Source: Actinocrinis sp035605935 (GTDB lineage: Bacteria; Actinomycetota; Actinomycetes; Streptomycetales; Catenulisporaceae). Taken from it: a DNA stretch of 64,000 nt. Below are positions 34,024 to 42,931 of the stretch, piece after piece. Each line of letters starts with the position of its first letter. The first letter of the stretch is position 1. The translations under genes were made by a program, and so were the position numbers. The notes under the pieces are model-generated. The model saw only the letters and a program-made list of their open reading frames with translations, was not told the origin of the DNA and made no database searches. The stretch covers positions 1-64,000 of the forward strand of contig NZ_DATNGK010000233.1 in NCBI RefSeq assembly GCF_035605935.1. The letters run 5' to 3'.

Positions 34024-35595
34024 TCAGCGTTGCGGCTGCGTCTGCCGGTGAGCCGTGCCCTGCCGGTGCGTCGCGACGACGTCGTAGACGGCGACCAGCA
34101 GCGCCAACAGCACGAGGCCGATCGCGACGACGAGACCGCGCTGGAAGGCATCCGCCCAACGCCCCGGATCGTTCGGCTGTCCGCCGCCTGTGTGCGGGCC
34201 GGCCGCCGCCGAGCCGACCGCGGCGAAGAACACCGAGCCGACCGCCGCGATGCCCACCGCGGAGCCGATCCGCTGCGCGGTCTGCAGCACCCCGGCGGCG
34301 CTGCCCGCGTAGCGGACCGGCACCTCGGACAGCGTGATGGTCTGGTTCGGCGCGATCACCAGGCCGCTGCCCAGCCCGGCCACGGCCAGCGGCGCCACGG
34401 TCGCCCAACCCACCTCCCGGCCCGGCACCATGTGCACCGCGAGCAGCGTCCCGCCGAGGCCGATGCCCACCATCACCAGTCCGGCGGTGATCAGCGGCCG
34501 GCCGAGCCGGTTCACCACGCGGCCGCCGAGCGCCGAGGCGATCCCGGAGCCGACCGCGAACGGAGTCATCGCGGCCCCGGCGAGTAGCGCGCTGTACCCG
34601 AGCCCGGCCTGTACGTAGAGGGTGAAGATGAAGAAGATCGCGGTGAATCCGGAGAAGTAGACCAGCGCGATCGCCGAGCCCAGGCTGTATGAGCGGAACC
34701 GGAAGAGCGCGAGATCGACGAGTGGATCGGCCCGGTTCTGCCGCCGTCGTTCCCAGAGCACGAAGACGGCCAGGACCAACGCGGCGGCGGGCAGCAGCAG
34801 CCACTTGAGCGGGCCGCGCCATTGCTGCTCCTCGACCAAGGGCAAAAGGATCAGCACGACGCCCATGGCGAGCAACACCACGCCGACCGGGTCCAGTCCT
34901 TCCGGCCGGCTGCCGCGGGCGTCCCGGTCCTGTTTGCGCTCGCGTGCTTGCATCTCCCGGTGGCTCGGCAGCAGCCGATACGCAGCGGGCAGCGCGGCCA
35001 GGCCGATCGGCACGTTGACGTAGAAGACCCAGCGCCAGCCGTCGGTGGGCCCACCCGCCGAGATCAGCAGCCCGCCGAGCAGCGGGCCGATCGCGGTGGA
35101 CAACCCGATCACCGCGCCGAGCAGACCGAAGGCGCGGCCGCGTTCCCGGCCATGGAAGAGCTGCTGGATCAGGCCCGCGACCTGCGGGTTGAGGATGCCG
35201 CTGGCCAGGCCCTGAGCGAACCGGGCCGCTACCAGCCAGGCGGGGCCGGTGGCGACGCCCGCGAGTGCGCTGGTCAGCGTGAAGGCGGCCAGCCCGATCA
35301 TGAAGGCGGTGCGGCGGCCGTGGGTATCGCCGAGCCGTCCCGCCGGAACCAGGACCAGGCCGAAGGCCAGCGCGTAACCGGACAGCACCCACTGGAGATC
35401 GTCCGGCGAAGCGTGCAGCCCAGCTTTGAGGGAAGGCAGCGCCACGTTGACGATGCTCACGTCCAGCAGCGTCATGAACCCGGCGACCAGGCACACGGCC
35501 AGCGCACGCCAGCGTGTGTCGGTTGGTCGTTTGGCGTTTTCGGCTGGGGACGACGCGCTGTTGGACGACGCGGTGTTACGAGTCTCTGCTGACAC
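34024..35595 (-). CDS. MFS drug exporter, DHA2 (14-helix) family
   Basis: 523-residue 14-helix transporter of the EmrB/QacA group. Motif D1 (FMTLLDVSIVNVALPSL) in helix 1, motif A (GRLGDTHGRRTAFMIG) and motif C (GAVIGLSTAIGPLLGGLL) are present. A central soluble loop rich in charged residues (EMQARERKQDRDARGSRPEG) is longer than in the exporter at 16462. The start is a GTG at 35595 without a strong ribosome site. It lies 72 bases after the lipid-kinase gene on the same strand. Neither a regulator nor an operator is next to it. Confidence 0.9.
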   Translation of the reverse strand: MSAETRNTASSNSASSPAENAKRPTDTRWRALAVCLVAGFMTLLDVSIVNVALPSLKAGLHASPDDLQWVLSGYALAFGLVLVPAGRLGDTHGRRTAFMIGLAAFTLTSALAGVATGPAWLVAARFAQGLASGILNPQVAGLIQQLFHGRERGRAFGLLGAVIGLSTAIGPLLGGLLISAGGPTDGWRWVFYVNVPIGLAALPAAYRLLPSHREMQARERKQDRDARGSRPEGLDPVGVVLLAMGVVLILLPLVEEQQWRGPLKWLLLPAAALVLAVFVLWERRRQNRADPLVDLALFRFRSYSLGSAIALVYFSGFTAIFFIFTLYVQAGLGYSALLAGAAMTPFAVGSGIASALGGRVVNRLGRPLITAGLVMVGIGLGGTLLAVHMVPGREVGWATVAPLAVAGLGSGLVIAPNQTITLSEVPVRYAGSAAGVLQTAQRIGSAVGIAAVGSVFFAAVGSAAAGPHTGGGQPNDPGRWADAFQRGLVVAIGLVLLALLVAVYDVVATHRQGTAHRQTQPQR

Positions 35596-35667
35596 GGGCT
35601 GGCTCGGCTCTGTCGGGATCGGCGTGCTCGCTTCAGCTCTCCAGTGCCGGACGCTGTCAAACGATCG

Positions 35668-37155
35668 CTACACGACCGCCCGAGCCGGGCGGTAGACGAT
35701 CAGCGAACGTGGCTCTTTGCCGACGTCAAGCTGTGACTCGGCGCCGGCGGCCTCGCCGTCCACGCAAAAGCCGAGCTCCCCGGCGGCGCTGGACAGAGTC
35801 AGCGTCGTGGCGGCGCGGTATTGGTACACGCGGCTGTTCGCGAGGGTCCCGGTGGCCAGCGCGGCGAGCAGCCGGACGCGGGCGAGCGGCTTGCCGGCAT
35901 CGACGATCCGGATGTCCAGATCGCCGTCTTCCAGGCGCGGGCGGCCGGACGGCGCGAGACCGGCTGGCTGGTAACGGCAGTTACCCGCGAACAGCAGCCA
36001 CAGGCGCCGCTCGACACCGTCCACTCGGCACTCCACCGGCTTGCCATCGCGCAGCACGTCGATCGCGCCGGCCAGAATGGCAGGCCATTTGCCGAGCAGG
36101 TGCTCATAGCGCTCGCGGGCATGGACCAGGTCGACGTAGGCACCGACGCTGAAGGTGTTCACGAACACGTGGTCATTGACGGTGCCCACATCGACCGCGA
36201 TCGCCTCCCCCTTCTGCAATGCGGCGACGGCGTCGTCAACGGTCTCGATGCCGATGTCGCGGGCGAAGTGGTTGAGTGTTCCGGCCGGGACCACGAGCAG
36301 CGGCACGCCGGCCCGGAGCGCGGCGCCGACCGCGGCGTTGATCGTGCCGTCACCCCCGGCGACACCGAGCACCACGGCCCGTTTCGTGGCCTGCTCCAGT
36401 AGCCCCGGCAGATCCGCGCCGTCTTGCGCGACGACGATCTCGGCCGCGGGCAGTTGCTCAAGGATCTGCTGCTCCAGCTGTTCGGTGCCGTTCTTTTCGC
36501 CGCTGTTCTGTTCTCCGCCGCGCCCCGCAGCCGCGTTCAGGACCAGGACAAGTTCCTCGCCGGTGACCAACGCCGGCGCTTCGTTGCCGGCCGGTGGCGC
36601 CTGCGCGGGTTCCGGGTCGAGCGGCGGCCACCACCGGGTGGTGAGCAAACCGGCCGCGACGCCGAGTGCCGCTCCCGCTACCACATCGGTCGGGTAGTGC
36701 ACCCCGGTGACCACACGGGACGCGGCGACCCCGACGGCCAGCGCGGCGACCGGGAGCGCCAAATAAGGATTCTCCAATGCCACGCCGGTGGCGAAGGCGG
36801 CGGCCGAGGCGGCGTGGCCGGAGGGGAAGGAGGAGCTCTCCGGCACGCGGCGCAGCTGCCGGATCAGCGGGATGTCCACCAGCCCGGGCCGCTGCCTGCG
36901 GATCAGGGTTTTGCCGACCAGGTTCGCCGAGGCGCTGGCCACGCTCACCGAGGCCAGCCCGCGCAGGGCGGCGCGGCGGGTGTTGCGTCGCGGTGTCGCG
37001 GCCATCGTCGCGGCCAGGCCGATCCAGAGCTTGCCGTGATCAGCCGCGCGGCCAAGCTTGGGCAACACATGATCGAGAACCCGCGACTGCGTAGGCGACA
37101 CGAAGCCCATCAGATGTCTGTCAAAGCCGGAAATGCGGAGCGGGCGTACAGGCAT
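35668..37155 (-). CDS. PAP2 phosphatase - diacylglycerol/lipid kinase fusion
   Basis: 495 residues joining two lipid enzymes. The N-terminal half (about 15-190) is a PAP2 phosphatase with membrane helices and the full signature KTLIRRQRP, FPSGH and SRVVTGVHYPTD. The C-terminal half (about 205-490) is a LCB5/YegS-type kinase: VLVLNAAAG, GVAGGDGTINAAV, PAGTLNHFARD. One half removes and the other adds a phosphate on lipids such as diacylglycerol or undecaprenol, so they may balance each other at the membrane. Such fusions recur in actinobacteria. Start ATG 37155 with GGGGAGG; a longer frame to 37272 has no such site. Confidence 0.9.
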   Translation of the reverse strand: MPVRPLRISGFDRHLMGFVSPTQSRVLDHVLPKLGRAADHGKLWIGLAATMAATPRRNTRRAALRGLASVSVASASANLVGKTLIRRQRPGLVDIPLIRQLRRVPESSSFPSGHAASAAAFATGVALENPYLALPVAALAVGVAASRVVTGVHYPTDVVAGAALGVAAGLLTTRWWPPLDPEPAQAPPAGNEAPALVTGEELVLVLNAAAGRGGEQNSGEKNGTEQLEQQILEQLPAAEIVVAQDGADLPGLLEQATKRAVVLGVAGGDGTINAAVGAALRAGVPLLVVPAGTLNHFARDIGIETVDDAVAALQKGEAIAVDVGTVNDHVFVNTFSVGAYVDLVHARERYEHLLGKWPAILAGAIDVLRDGKPVECRVDGVERRLWLLFAGNCRYQPAGLAPSGRPRLEDGDLDIRIVDAGKPLARVRLLAALATGTLANSRVYQYRAATTLTLSSAAGELGFCVDGEAAGAESQLDVGKEPRSLIVYRPARAVV

Positions 37156-37307
37156 GGCTACCTCCCCTGGGGACTGCCGCCGTTTACCCACCACCCGCGA
37201 GGGCACACGGGCGTCACCGGATATCCGAGCGTTGATCACCTCGGTGGAAACGGCACGGTGCCGAAGCGGCATGGTGTTGGCACGGTAGGACTGGAAGGGA
37301 GCGACCG

Positions 37308-38129
37308 ATGGCCGTCAGCTCGCACATGCGTGGATATTCCACGCGGCGGATGGCGCGTGGCGACGCGATACGGACGCTGGGGCGAGTAGGGTTCGTCGCC
37401 CGCGGGATCGTCTATCTGATCATCGGCTGGATAACGCTGCTCATCGCGTTTCAGCACAAATCCCTGGAGGCGGACCGTACCGGAGCGCTTGAGCTCATCG
37501 CGAGCAAGCCGCTCGGCTCGGTACTGCTGTGGTTCCTGGTCGTCGGTTTCGGCGGGATGGCGCTGTGGCGACTGTCGCAGGCCGCATACCCGCCGCCAGG
37601 CAAGAGGGGCGCGGGCTCGCGCGCCGCATCGCTCTTCCGCGTCGTGCTGTACGCGATCGCCTGCGTCAGCACCCTGAGTTTCGTGCTGACCCACCACGCC
37701 AGCGGCTCGACGAATCAGGCTTCGCAGGACTTCACCGCCCGCACGATGACGCATTCGGGCGGCCAGTTGCTGGTGGCGCTGGTCGGCGTCGCGCTCATCA
37801 TCGGCGGACTGGCTCTGGTCTGGCGCGGCGTGAAGCGTTCCTTCGCCAAGAACCTCAAGCTGAGCTCGATGAGCGCGGCCAAGCGGCGCTGGGTGCTGCG
37901 GCTCGGCACGATCGGCAACATCGCACGCGGCGTGGTTTTCGCCGCGGTCGGCGGGTTCATGCTCGACGCGGCGGTCACCTTCGATCCGGCGCGAGCCAAG
38001 GGCGTCGATGCGACGCTACGTTCATTCGCGGCCGCGTCTTACGGTCCGGTGCTGCTTGTGCTGATGGCGTTCGGCCTGGCCGCGTTCGGCCTCTACTCCT
38101 GGGGCGAGGCGCGGTGGCGGCGGCTCTAG
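37308..38129 (+). CDS. DUF1206 membrane protein
   Basis: 273-residue membrane protein with three copies of the two-helix DUF1206 unit: GRVGFVARGIVYLIIGW at the start, a middle copy around ASLFRVVLYAIACVSTLSF, and GTIGNIARGVVFAAVGGFML. Each shows the xRGxVF/Y signature to a differing degree. The role is unknown; relatives occur in many actinobacteria, often near stress genes. Divergent from the lipid-kinase gene; it ends just before a hairpin shared with the STAS gene. Confidence 0.88.
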   Translation: MAVSSHMRGYSTRRMARGDAIRTLGRVGFVARGIVYLIIGWITLLIAFQHKSLEADRTGALELIASKPLGSVLLWFLVVGFGGMALWRLSQAAYPPPGKRGAGSRAASLFRVVLYAIACVSTLSFVLTHHASGSTNQASQDFTARTMTHSGGQLLVALVGVALIIGGLALVWRGVKRSFAKNLKLSSMSAAKRRWVLRLGTIGNIARGVVFAAVGGFMLDAAVTFDPARAKGVDATLRSFAAASYGPVLLVLMAFGLAAFGLYSWGEARWRRL

Positions 38130-38151
38130 GGCGAAAAAGCTAGAGGCTCGA

Positions 38152-38180
38152 GGCCGTCGGGGCGTTACGCCCCGACGGCC
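38152..38180. terminator. Shared hairpin between DUF1206 and STAS genes
   Basis: Perfect 13-bp stem (GGCCGTCGGGGCG) around a TTA loop. The loop is the STAS stop codon read on the other strand, so the hairpin overlaps the end of that gene. It can serve both convergent genes. Confidence 0.75.
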
Positions 38181-38557
38181 AGTTCGTTGCGGGCTTGCGC
38201 GACGGTCGGATAAACGGTGAACGTGCCGCGCAGGCACATGTGCTCCAGCAGCCGGCGAACCCACGGGCGCGGAGCGGCGAGACAGAGCCAGCCCCCTGAC
38301 GCGCTGAGAGCGGCTTGCCAGCGGGTCAACTCGGTGATCGCGTCGCCGTCGAGGTCGTAGAGCCGTGAGAGATCGAGGAGGACGCGAGTGCGCCCCGCGC
38401 GTACCAAACCGTCCAGGGTTCGGGTCAACTCGCCGATCCGGTCGGTGTAGAGCTCGCCCCACATCTGCATGACGACGTGGTCATCGTCGCATTGAACGCG
38501 CAGCTCGAGCCGGTGCGCGGATCCGGCCTCAAGATTGGACTCGGTGACGACAGACAT
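38165..38557 (-). CDS. STAS domain protein (anti-sigma factor antagonist)
   Basis: 130 residues with one STAS domain (about 15-120). The phosphorylation loop region reads VLLDLSRLYDLDGDAITELT, where the usual DxSxVxFxDSxG has Asp-Gly-Asp instead of Asp-Ser, so the serine phosphorylated in SpoIIAA-type antagonists appears to be missing or moved. It could still bind an anti-sigma kinase without being switched by it. Start ATG 38557 with AGGAGGAG. No partner kinase or sigma gene is nearby. Confidence 0.82.
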   Translation of the reverse strand: MSVVTESNLEAGSAHRLELRVQCDDDHVVMQMWGELYTDRIGELTRTLDGLVRAGRTRVLLDLSRLYDLDGDAITELTRWQAALSASGGWLCLAAPRPWVRRLLEHMCLRGTFTVYPTVAQARNELAVGA

Positions 38558-38797
38558 GGTTCTCCTCCTCGCTACCCGGCTCAGAACTGGTGCGCAGCAC
38601 GCGATTGCCTGCGCGCGGCGCACAGTCCGTTACTCGGGGGGAGCCGTCTGTACCCGCCGCCGCGCAAAACATGCGCCCCGCCGACGCGCCGCATGATCGC
38701 CCAGTTCACGGGTACCGATGAATGCCTAGCCGGGTGGATCCGTTCGCGATGGCGCACGGCCCGGCATGAACCTGGGTCACAGGATGGGAGGCGGGTC
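38558..38797. other. Gene-free gap
   Basis: 240 bases between divergent STAS and membrane-protein genes. Nothing distinctive apart from the two ribosome sites at its ends; promoters for both genes should lie here. Confidence 0.4.
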
Positions 38798-39271
38798 ATG
38801 CTTGTCGTAGGACTGCTGCTCCTCGCCGCGGCGGTGGCCGTCGGCGCGGCTGGAGTCGCGGCAAACACCGGCACTGAACACCAGCTGTCCAGCGGTTTCA
38901 CGCTCTTCGGCTATCACCTGCACGGTTCGGCCGGGCGGCTGTACCTGGCCGGATTGGTGATCGGGGCGGTAGCGATGTTGGGCTTCATGATGGTGGCCGA
39001 AGGGCTGCGCCGCGACGCCGCGCTGCGCCGCGAACTCGGCCGGTTCCGCCGCGACGCCCGCGCTCGTCGCCGGGCCGAGGCCGGCGGTCCGGGCAAGACG
39101 GCTCCGGTGGCTACGGCTCCCGCGGCTGCCACCGCGCCCGCCAAGGTAGTGCCTGCCAAGAAGGCAGAGCCCGTCGTCGCGCGCACTGCTGACGCGACCG
39201 ACACCTCGGCCGAGCGTTCGGCGCGACGCCGCGGGCTGCGTGGCTGGCGGCCGGCGCGCCCGGCGAGTTAA
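38798..39271 (+). CDS. Small two-helix membrane protein with basic tail
   Basis: 157 residues: helix 1 (about 2-22), a short loop with FTLFGYHLHGSAG, helix 2 (about 48-68), then a basic region (RRDAALRRELGRFRRDARARRRAE) and an Ala/Lys/Pro-rich low-complexity tail. It is reminiscent of LapA-like or DUF1049-type small membrane proteins but I cannot place it firmly. GGGAGG lies seven bases before the ATG at 38798; a longer frame upstream lacks a site. A very strong hairpin follows. Confidence 0.7.
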   Translation: MLVVGLLLLAAAVAVGAAGVAANTGTEHQLSSGFTLFGYHLHGSAGRLYLAGLVIGAVAMLGFMMVAEGLRRDAALRRELGRFRRDARARRRAEAGGPGKTAPVATAPAAATAPAKVVPAKKAEPVVARTADATDTSAERSARRRGLRGWRPARPAS

Positions 39272-39286
39272 CGATCTGAGCTGAAA

Positions 39287-39330
39287 ACGCCGGTGCCTCC
39301 GAGTAGTGACGTACTCGGAGGCACCGGCGT
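39287..39330. terminator. Bidirectional terminator between convergent genes
   Basis: Perfect 19-bp stem (ACGCCGGTGCCTCCGAGTA) with a 6-base loop. The AAAA at its left edge gives a U tract for the minus-strand glucanase gene, so it looks like a true factor-independent terminator. Confidence 0.88.
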
Positions 39331-39383
39331 CTCAGGCCTCGATCCTAGCCGGTGAACTCAGGTATCGATGGCGGTCGGTGAGT

Positions 39384-42300
39384 TCAGCTGGCGAATACCT
39401 GGAACTCAGCGAGCTGACCGGCCGGCCAGCCGCTGTTGCCGGTGAAGTTGAGCCGCACGAACCGGGTGTTCGCCGCGTTGAAGGTGATGGCGACCGTGTT
39501 GCCGGTCGCCGGGTTGAAGGTGTAGCCCGCAGCGCCGACGATCGTGCTGAAGTTGGATCCGTCGGTGCTGCCCAGCACGGACAGCGTCTGCGTGCGGGTC
39601 GCCCAGGCGCTGGACGGCGGCAGGTCGAGCACGATCCGGCCGATGGTCTTCGTCGAGCCCAGGTCAACCTGGAGCCACTGCGGGAACGCGTTGTCCGTGC
39701 TCTCCCAGTAGCTGCTGGTGTTGCCGTCGACCGAGTTCGCGGGCGTATACGACTGTGTATACCCGCTTGCCGAGGTCGGCTGGTTCAGCGCCAGGTTCGT
39801 GTTCGAGTTCACGCCGCCGCTGGGAAAGACCTCGAAGTCAGAGAGCTGACCGGCCGGCCAGCCGGTGTTGCCGGTGATGTTGACCCGGACGTACCGGGCT
39901 GTGGTCGCGCCGAAGGTGATCGTTGCGGTGTTGTTGTTGGCGTTCGGGTCGAAGGTGTAGCCGGTCGATCCGACGACGGTGGCGAAGTTCGATCCGTCTG
40001 TGGAGCCGAGTACCGAGAGGGTCTGGGTCCGGGCGCCCCAAGCCGTCGACGGCGGCAGCTTCAGGATCAGCTTGCCGATGCTGTAGTTCTGGCCGAGGTC
40101 GACCTGCGCCCACTGCGGGAAGGAGCCGTTGGCGCTCTCCCAGTAGGACGAGGCGTCGGCGTCGGTCAGGTTCGAGGCGAGGTACGGGCCGTTGACGGAG
40201 CTGGCCGAGGCGGGCTGCCCGGCCGCGATGTTGGTGGCGCTGCCGATCCCGCTGCCGGTCAGGGCGATCGTGGTTGGGCTGTTGTTGGCATTGCTGGTGA
40301 CGGTGAGCGTTCCGGTGCGGGCGCCGCTCGCGGTCGGCTTGAACGTGACGGTCACGACGCAGGACGCGTTGACTGCGACCGTCGAGCAGTTGTTGGTCTG
40401 GCTATAGTCACCGCTGACCGAGACCCCTGAGACAGTGGCCGAGGTGGTGCCGGTGTTGGTCACCGTCACGTTCTGCGCGGTCGAGGTCGAACCGACGACC
40501 GTGCCCCCGAAGGACAGGCTCGCCGGGCTCGCGTTGAGCACCGGTCCTGGCGCGGTTCCGGTGCCGGACAGGGTGACGGTGTTGGTGACGCCCCCGGCGT
40601 TGACCGTCAGGGTTCCGCTACGGCTACCTGCCGCGCTCGGCTTGAAGGTCACGTTCACCGTGCACGAGCCGTTCGCCGCGATGGACGAGCCGCAGTTGCT
40701 GGTCTGTGCATAGTCGCCGCTCGTCGAGATCGACGAGACGGAGGCGGCCGAGCCGGTCGGGTTGGAGACGGTCACGGTCTGCGCGGCGGAGGTCGCGCCG
40801 ACGGCCACCGAGCCGAAGTTGAGCGCGGTCGGGGTGACCGCCACGCCGTTGTTCGGGTACGGCGGGAAGACCGGAGCCGGGTTGTCCCCATTGCATTGCG
40901 TCGGGTTGATGCCGGAGTTGCCGCCGTTGTCGGTGATGGCGAAGGCCGAGCCTTCGCAGCTGTAGCTCGGCGCGTTGCCCGCGTTGGCCTGCGCGACACC
41001 CGTGGCGGTGACGTTTTGCGCGCTCGCGGTTCCGCCGGTCTGCTCTTGGAGGGCGAAGGTTCCAGCGCCGGCGATGGTGACGTTGTTGAGGTTGACGCCG
41101 CTGATGGTGCCCTCGACCCACTGGATAGCCTCATAAGGGCTCTGCTCGATTAGGGCATTGCTGACGTTGATCGGACCGGTGATCGCGCCCTGGCTTGCGT
41201 CGAACCACAGCGAGCCGACGCCGAACTGCCAGTTCGGGTCGAGCGAGCCATTCCGAATCAGGGTATTGTTCTGGATGGTGGTGGTGCCGACCGGGGTGGA
41301 GCTGAAGCGCTGGCCGACGTGGATGCCGCCGCCCTGGGTGATTCCGGTGTCCTGAACCAGGTTTCCGGTCACCGTGTTGTCGTGCCCGCCGTAGATCGCG
41401 ATGCCGTTGGCGAGCATCTGAAGCTGCACGGTGTTGTTTGAGATCGTGTCGTTGGCGTCGGCTCCGATGCCGGAGTCGGCCCAGGTGGCGATGCCGTCGT
41501 CGCCGGTGTTGCGCAGGTCGCTGTTGGTCACGGTGGAGTTGGTGACGCCGCCGTGGAAGTTGATGCCGTCCGCGGTGGTGTCCCGGATCCGCAGGCCGCT
41601 GAAGGTGAGGCCGTTCATCGGGCCGTCCATCCAGGCGCCGACCTTCATGTGCTCGATCCACAGATTCGAGGCCGAGGAACTGCTCATCGCGCCGCCGATG
41701 CCGTTGACCTGGCAGCTGTCGCAGCGTTCTTGCACGTTGCCGGAGATGGCGAAGTTCTGCAGGTGCACGTTCGTGCTCGGATTCGGCGCGGAGTTGCCGT
41801 AGAAACCGGGCGCGGTGCCGGTGACGGTCGAGTACCACATGCCCGCGCCGGCGATCGTCACGTTGTTGACGCCGATGTGGCCCGGGACGTTGTACGTGCC
41901 CGGCGGGATCCACACGGTGCCGCCCGAACCGGCTGCGCTGATCGCCGCATTGAACGCGGAGGTCGAGTCGTTAACGCCGCCGGCGTCGGCGCCGTAGCTG
42001 GTCACCGAGACCGAGCCGGCGGGCTGGGTGAGCGCGGCGCCGACGTTCTCGAAGTCGGCGAAGTCGATCGTGTAGGCGGAGGCGGTGTCCTCGGCGTCGA
42101 CCTGGAGAGTAAAGGTGGTGCCGGCCGGATAGGTCGTGCTGAACAGCCGGTGCGTCTCGTCGTAGAAGTGGTGCGGATTGCTGCCGGGGGAGTTGGTGAA
42201 CGGGTAGCTGCCGTAGTACCAGCTGTAGGCGTTGGTGAGGGTGAAGTCGCTTTGCTTGGTGCCGTTGATGTAGAGCGAGAGCGGCGCGGTGTAGACGGAG

Positions 42301-42659
42301 CCGCCCGAGGTGTCCGGGATCGAATACCGGAAGTCGATTGAGTTGGTGGCGACCGGCGTGGTGAAGGTGACGTACTTGCCGGTGCCTTGCAGCGTGACCG
42401 CCTTGCGGTACGACGCCTCGTCGGCGAGCTGGCCTTGGGTGTAGCTGGGGCCGATGACCGATCCGTTCGTGGCGGAGTTCTCGGCTTGTACCTCGACGTA
42501 CGCGAGGCTGGCGCCGGTGCCGCCGGTGGCCGCGGCCTGCGCGGTGGGCATCGCGAGGGCGACCACGCCGCCGGCCAGTAGCGCGGCGCTGCCGGTGAGC
42601 GCGGCGGCGCGGCGTAACCGTCCGGCCTGGTGAGCAGGGCTGGGGGAGGGGTGGGACAA
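39384..42659 (-). CDS. Secreted alpha-1,3-glucanase/mycodextranase-like (GH87) with ASH and F5/8C modules
   Basis: 1091-residue exported enzyme, probably cutting alpha-1,3-glucan (fungal walls, bacterial biofilm). Modules in order: signal peptide to about 45 (PTAQAAA); an N-terminal carbohydrate-binding beta sandwich (about 52-205, YVEVQAENSATNGS); a right-handed beta-helix catalytic domain (about 215-590) with the Asp-rich GDDGIATWADSG and TTADGINFHGG turns; two choice-of-anchor/ASH domains (about 600-805, each ending LSGTG or LTGSG); two discoidin/F5-8C modules (about 815-1091). The two F5/8C copies are very similar, as are the ASH copies, so they arose by duplication. The GH87 family call is by resemblance. 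A palindrome at 42832 lies upstream. Confidence 0.78.
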   Translation of the reverse strand: MSHPSPSPAHQAGRLRRAAALTGSAALLAGGVVALAMPTAQAAATGGTGASLAYVEVQAENSATNGSVIGPSYTQGQLADEASYRKAVTLQGTGKYVTFTTPVATNSIDFRYSIPDTSGGSVYTAPLSLYINGTKQSDFTLTNAYSWYYGSYPFTNSPGSNPHHFYDETHRLFSTTYPAGTTFTLQVDAEDTASAYTIDFADFENVGAALTQPAGSVSVTSYGADAGGVNDSTSAFNAAISAAGSGGTVWIPPGTYNVPGHIGVNNVTIAGAGMWYSTVTGTAPGFYGNSAPNPSTNVHLQNFAISGNVQERCDSCQVNGIGGAMSSSSASNLWIEHMKVGAWMDGPMNGLTFSGLRIRDTTADGINFHGGVTNSTVTNSDLRNTGDDGIATWADSGIGADANDTISNNTVQLQMLANGIAIYGGHDNTVTGNLVQDTGITQGGGIHVGQRFSSTPVGTTTIQNNTLIRNGSLDPNWQFGVGSLWFDASQGAITGPINVSNALIEQSPYEAIQWVEGTISGVNLNNVTIAGAGTFALQEQTGGTASAQNVTATGVAQANAGNAPSYSCEGSAFAITDNGGNSGINPTQCNGDNPAPVFPPYPNNGVAVTPTALNFGSVAVGATSAAQTVTVSNPTGSAASVSSISTSGDYAQTSNCGSSIAANGSCTVNVTFKPSAAGSRSGTLTVNAGGVTNTVTLSGTGTAPGPVLNASPASLSFGGTVVGSTSTAQNVTVTNTGTTSATVSGVSVSGDYSQTNNCSTVAVNASCVVTVTFKPTASGARTGTLTVTSNANNSPTTIALTGSGIGSATNIAAGQPASASSVNGPYLASNLTDADASSYWESANGSFPQWAQVDLGQNYSIGKLILKLPPSTAWGARTQTLSVLGSTDGSNFATVVGSTGYTFDPNANNNTATITFGATTARYVRVNITGNTGWPAGQLSDFEVFPSGGVNSNTNLALNQPTSASGYTQSYTPANSVDGNTSSYWESTDNAFPQWLQVDLGSTKTIGRIVLDLPPSSAWATRTQTLSVLGSTDGSNFSTIVGAAGYTFNPATGNTVAITFNAANTRFVRLNFTGNSGWPAGQLAEFQVFAS

Positions 42660-42931
42660 GGTTCTGCTCCTTTCAGCGCGACGCCGAAGCAGCAGCTCAG
42701 TGGGCGGCGCCGGGTGCGGGTGAGCGGGAGGAGCACGCGTGGGTGGAGCGAGGTGGGTGGAGCAAGGAGGAAGGTAACTTCTTCGACATCAAGATGCAAT
42801 ATCTAGACGGATCTCTGGTGAAAATTTACTTAGCCTTGCAAGGCTGGTGAGTGCGGGCACGTCACAGCGCGGACCGGCGAGGCAGCTGCCTCGCCGGTCC
42901 GCGCTGTTGTGTGATCCGCGCGGTTGGTCCG
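42660..42931. other. Gene-free gap with the glucanase control region
   Basis: 272 bases. The middle (about 42770-42845) is AT-rich and carries the palindrome and probably the glucanase promoter. The part nearest the peptidase gene has a GC-rich imperfect hairpin (GCGGACCGGCGAGGC with its near complement, about 42869-42903) that may end the peptidase transcript. Confidence 0.5.
42832..42845. promoter_or_regulatory. 14-bp palindrome, likely LacI-type operator of the glucanase
   Basis: AGCCTTGCAAGGCT, a perfect palindrome with the CTTGCAAG core used by LacI-family regulators of alpha-glucan genes (MalR type) in actinobacteria. It lies about 170 bp ahead of the alpha-1,3-glucanase start. The regulator is not in the window. 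Confidence 0.55.
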
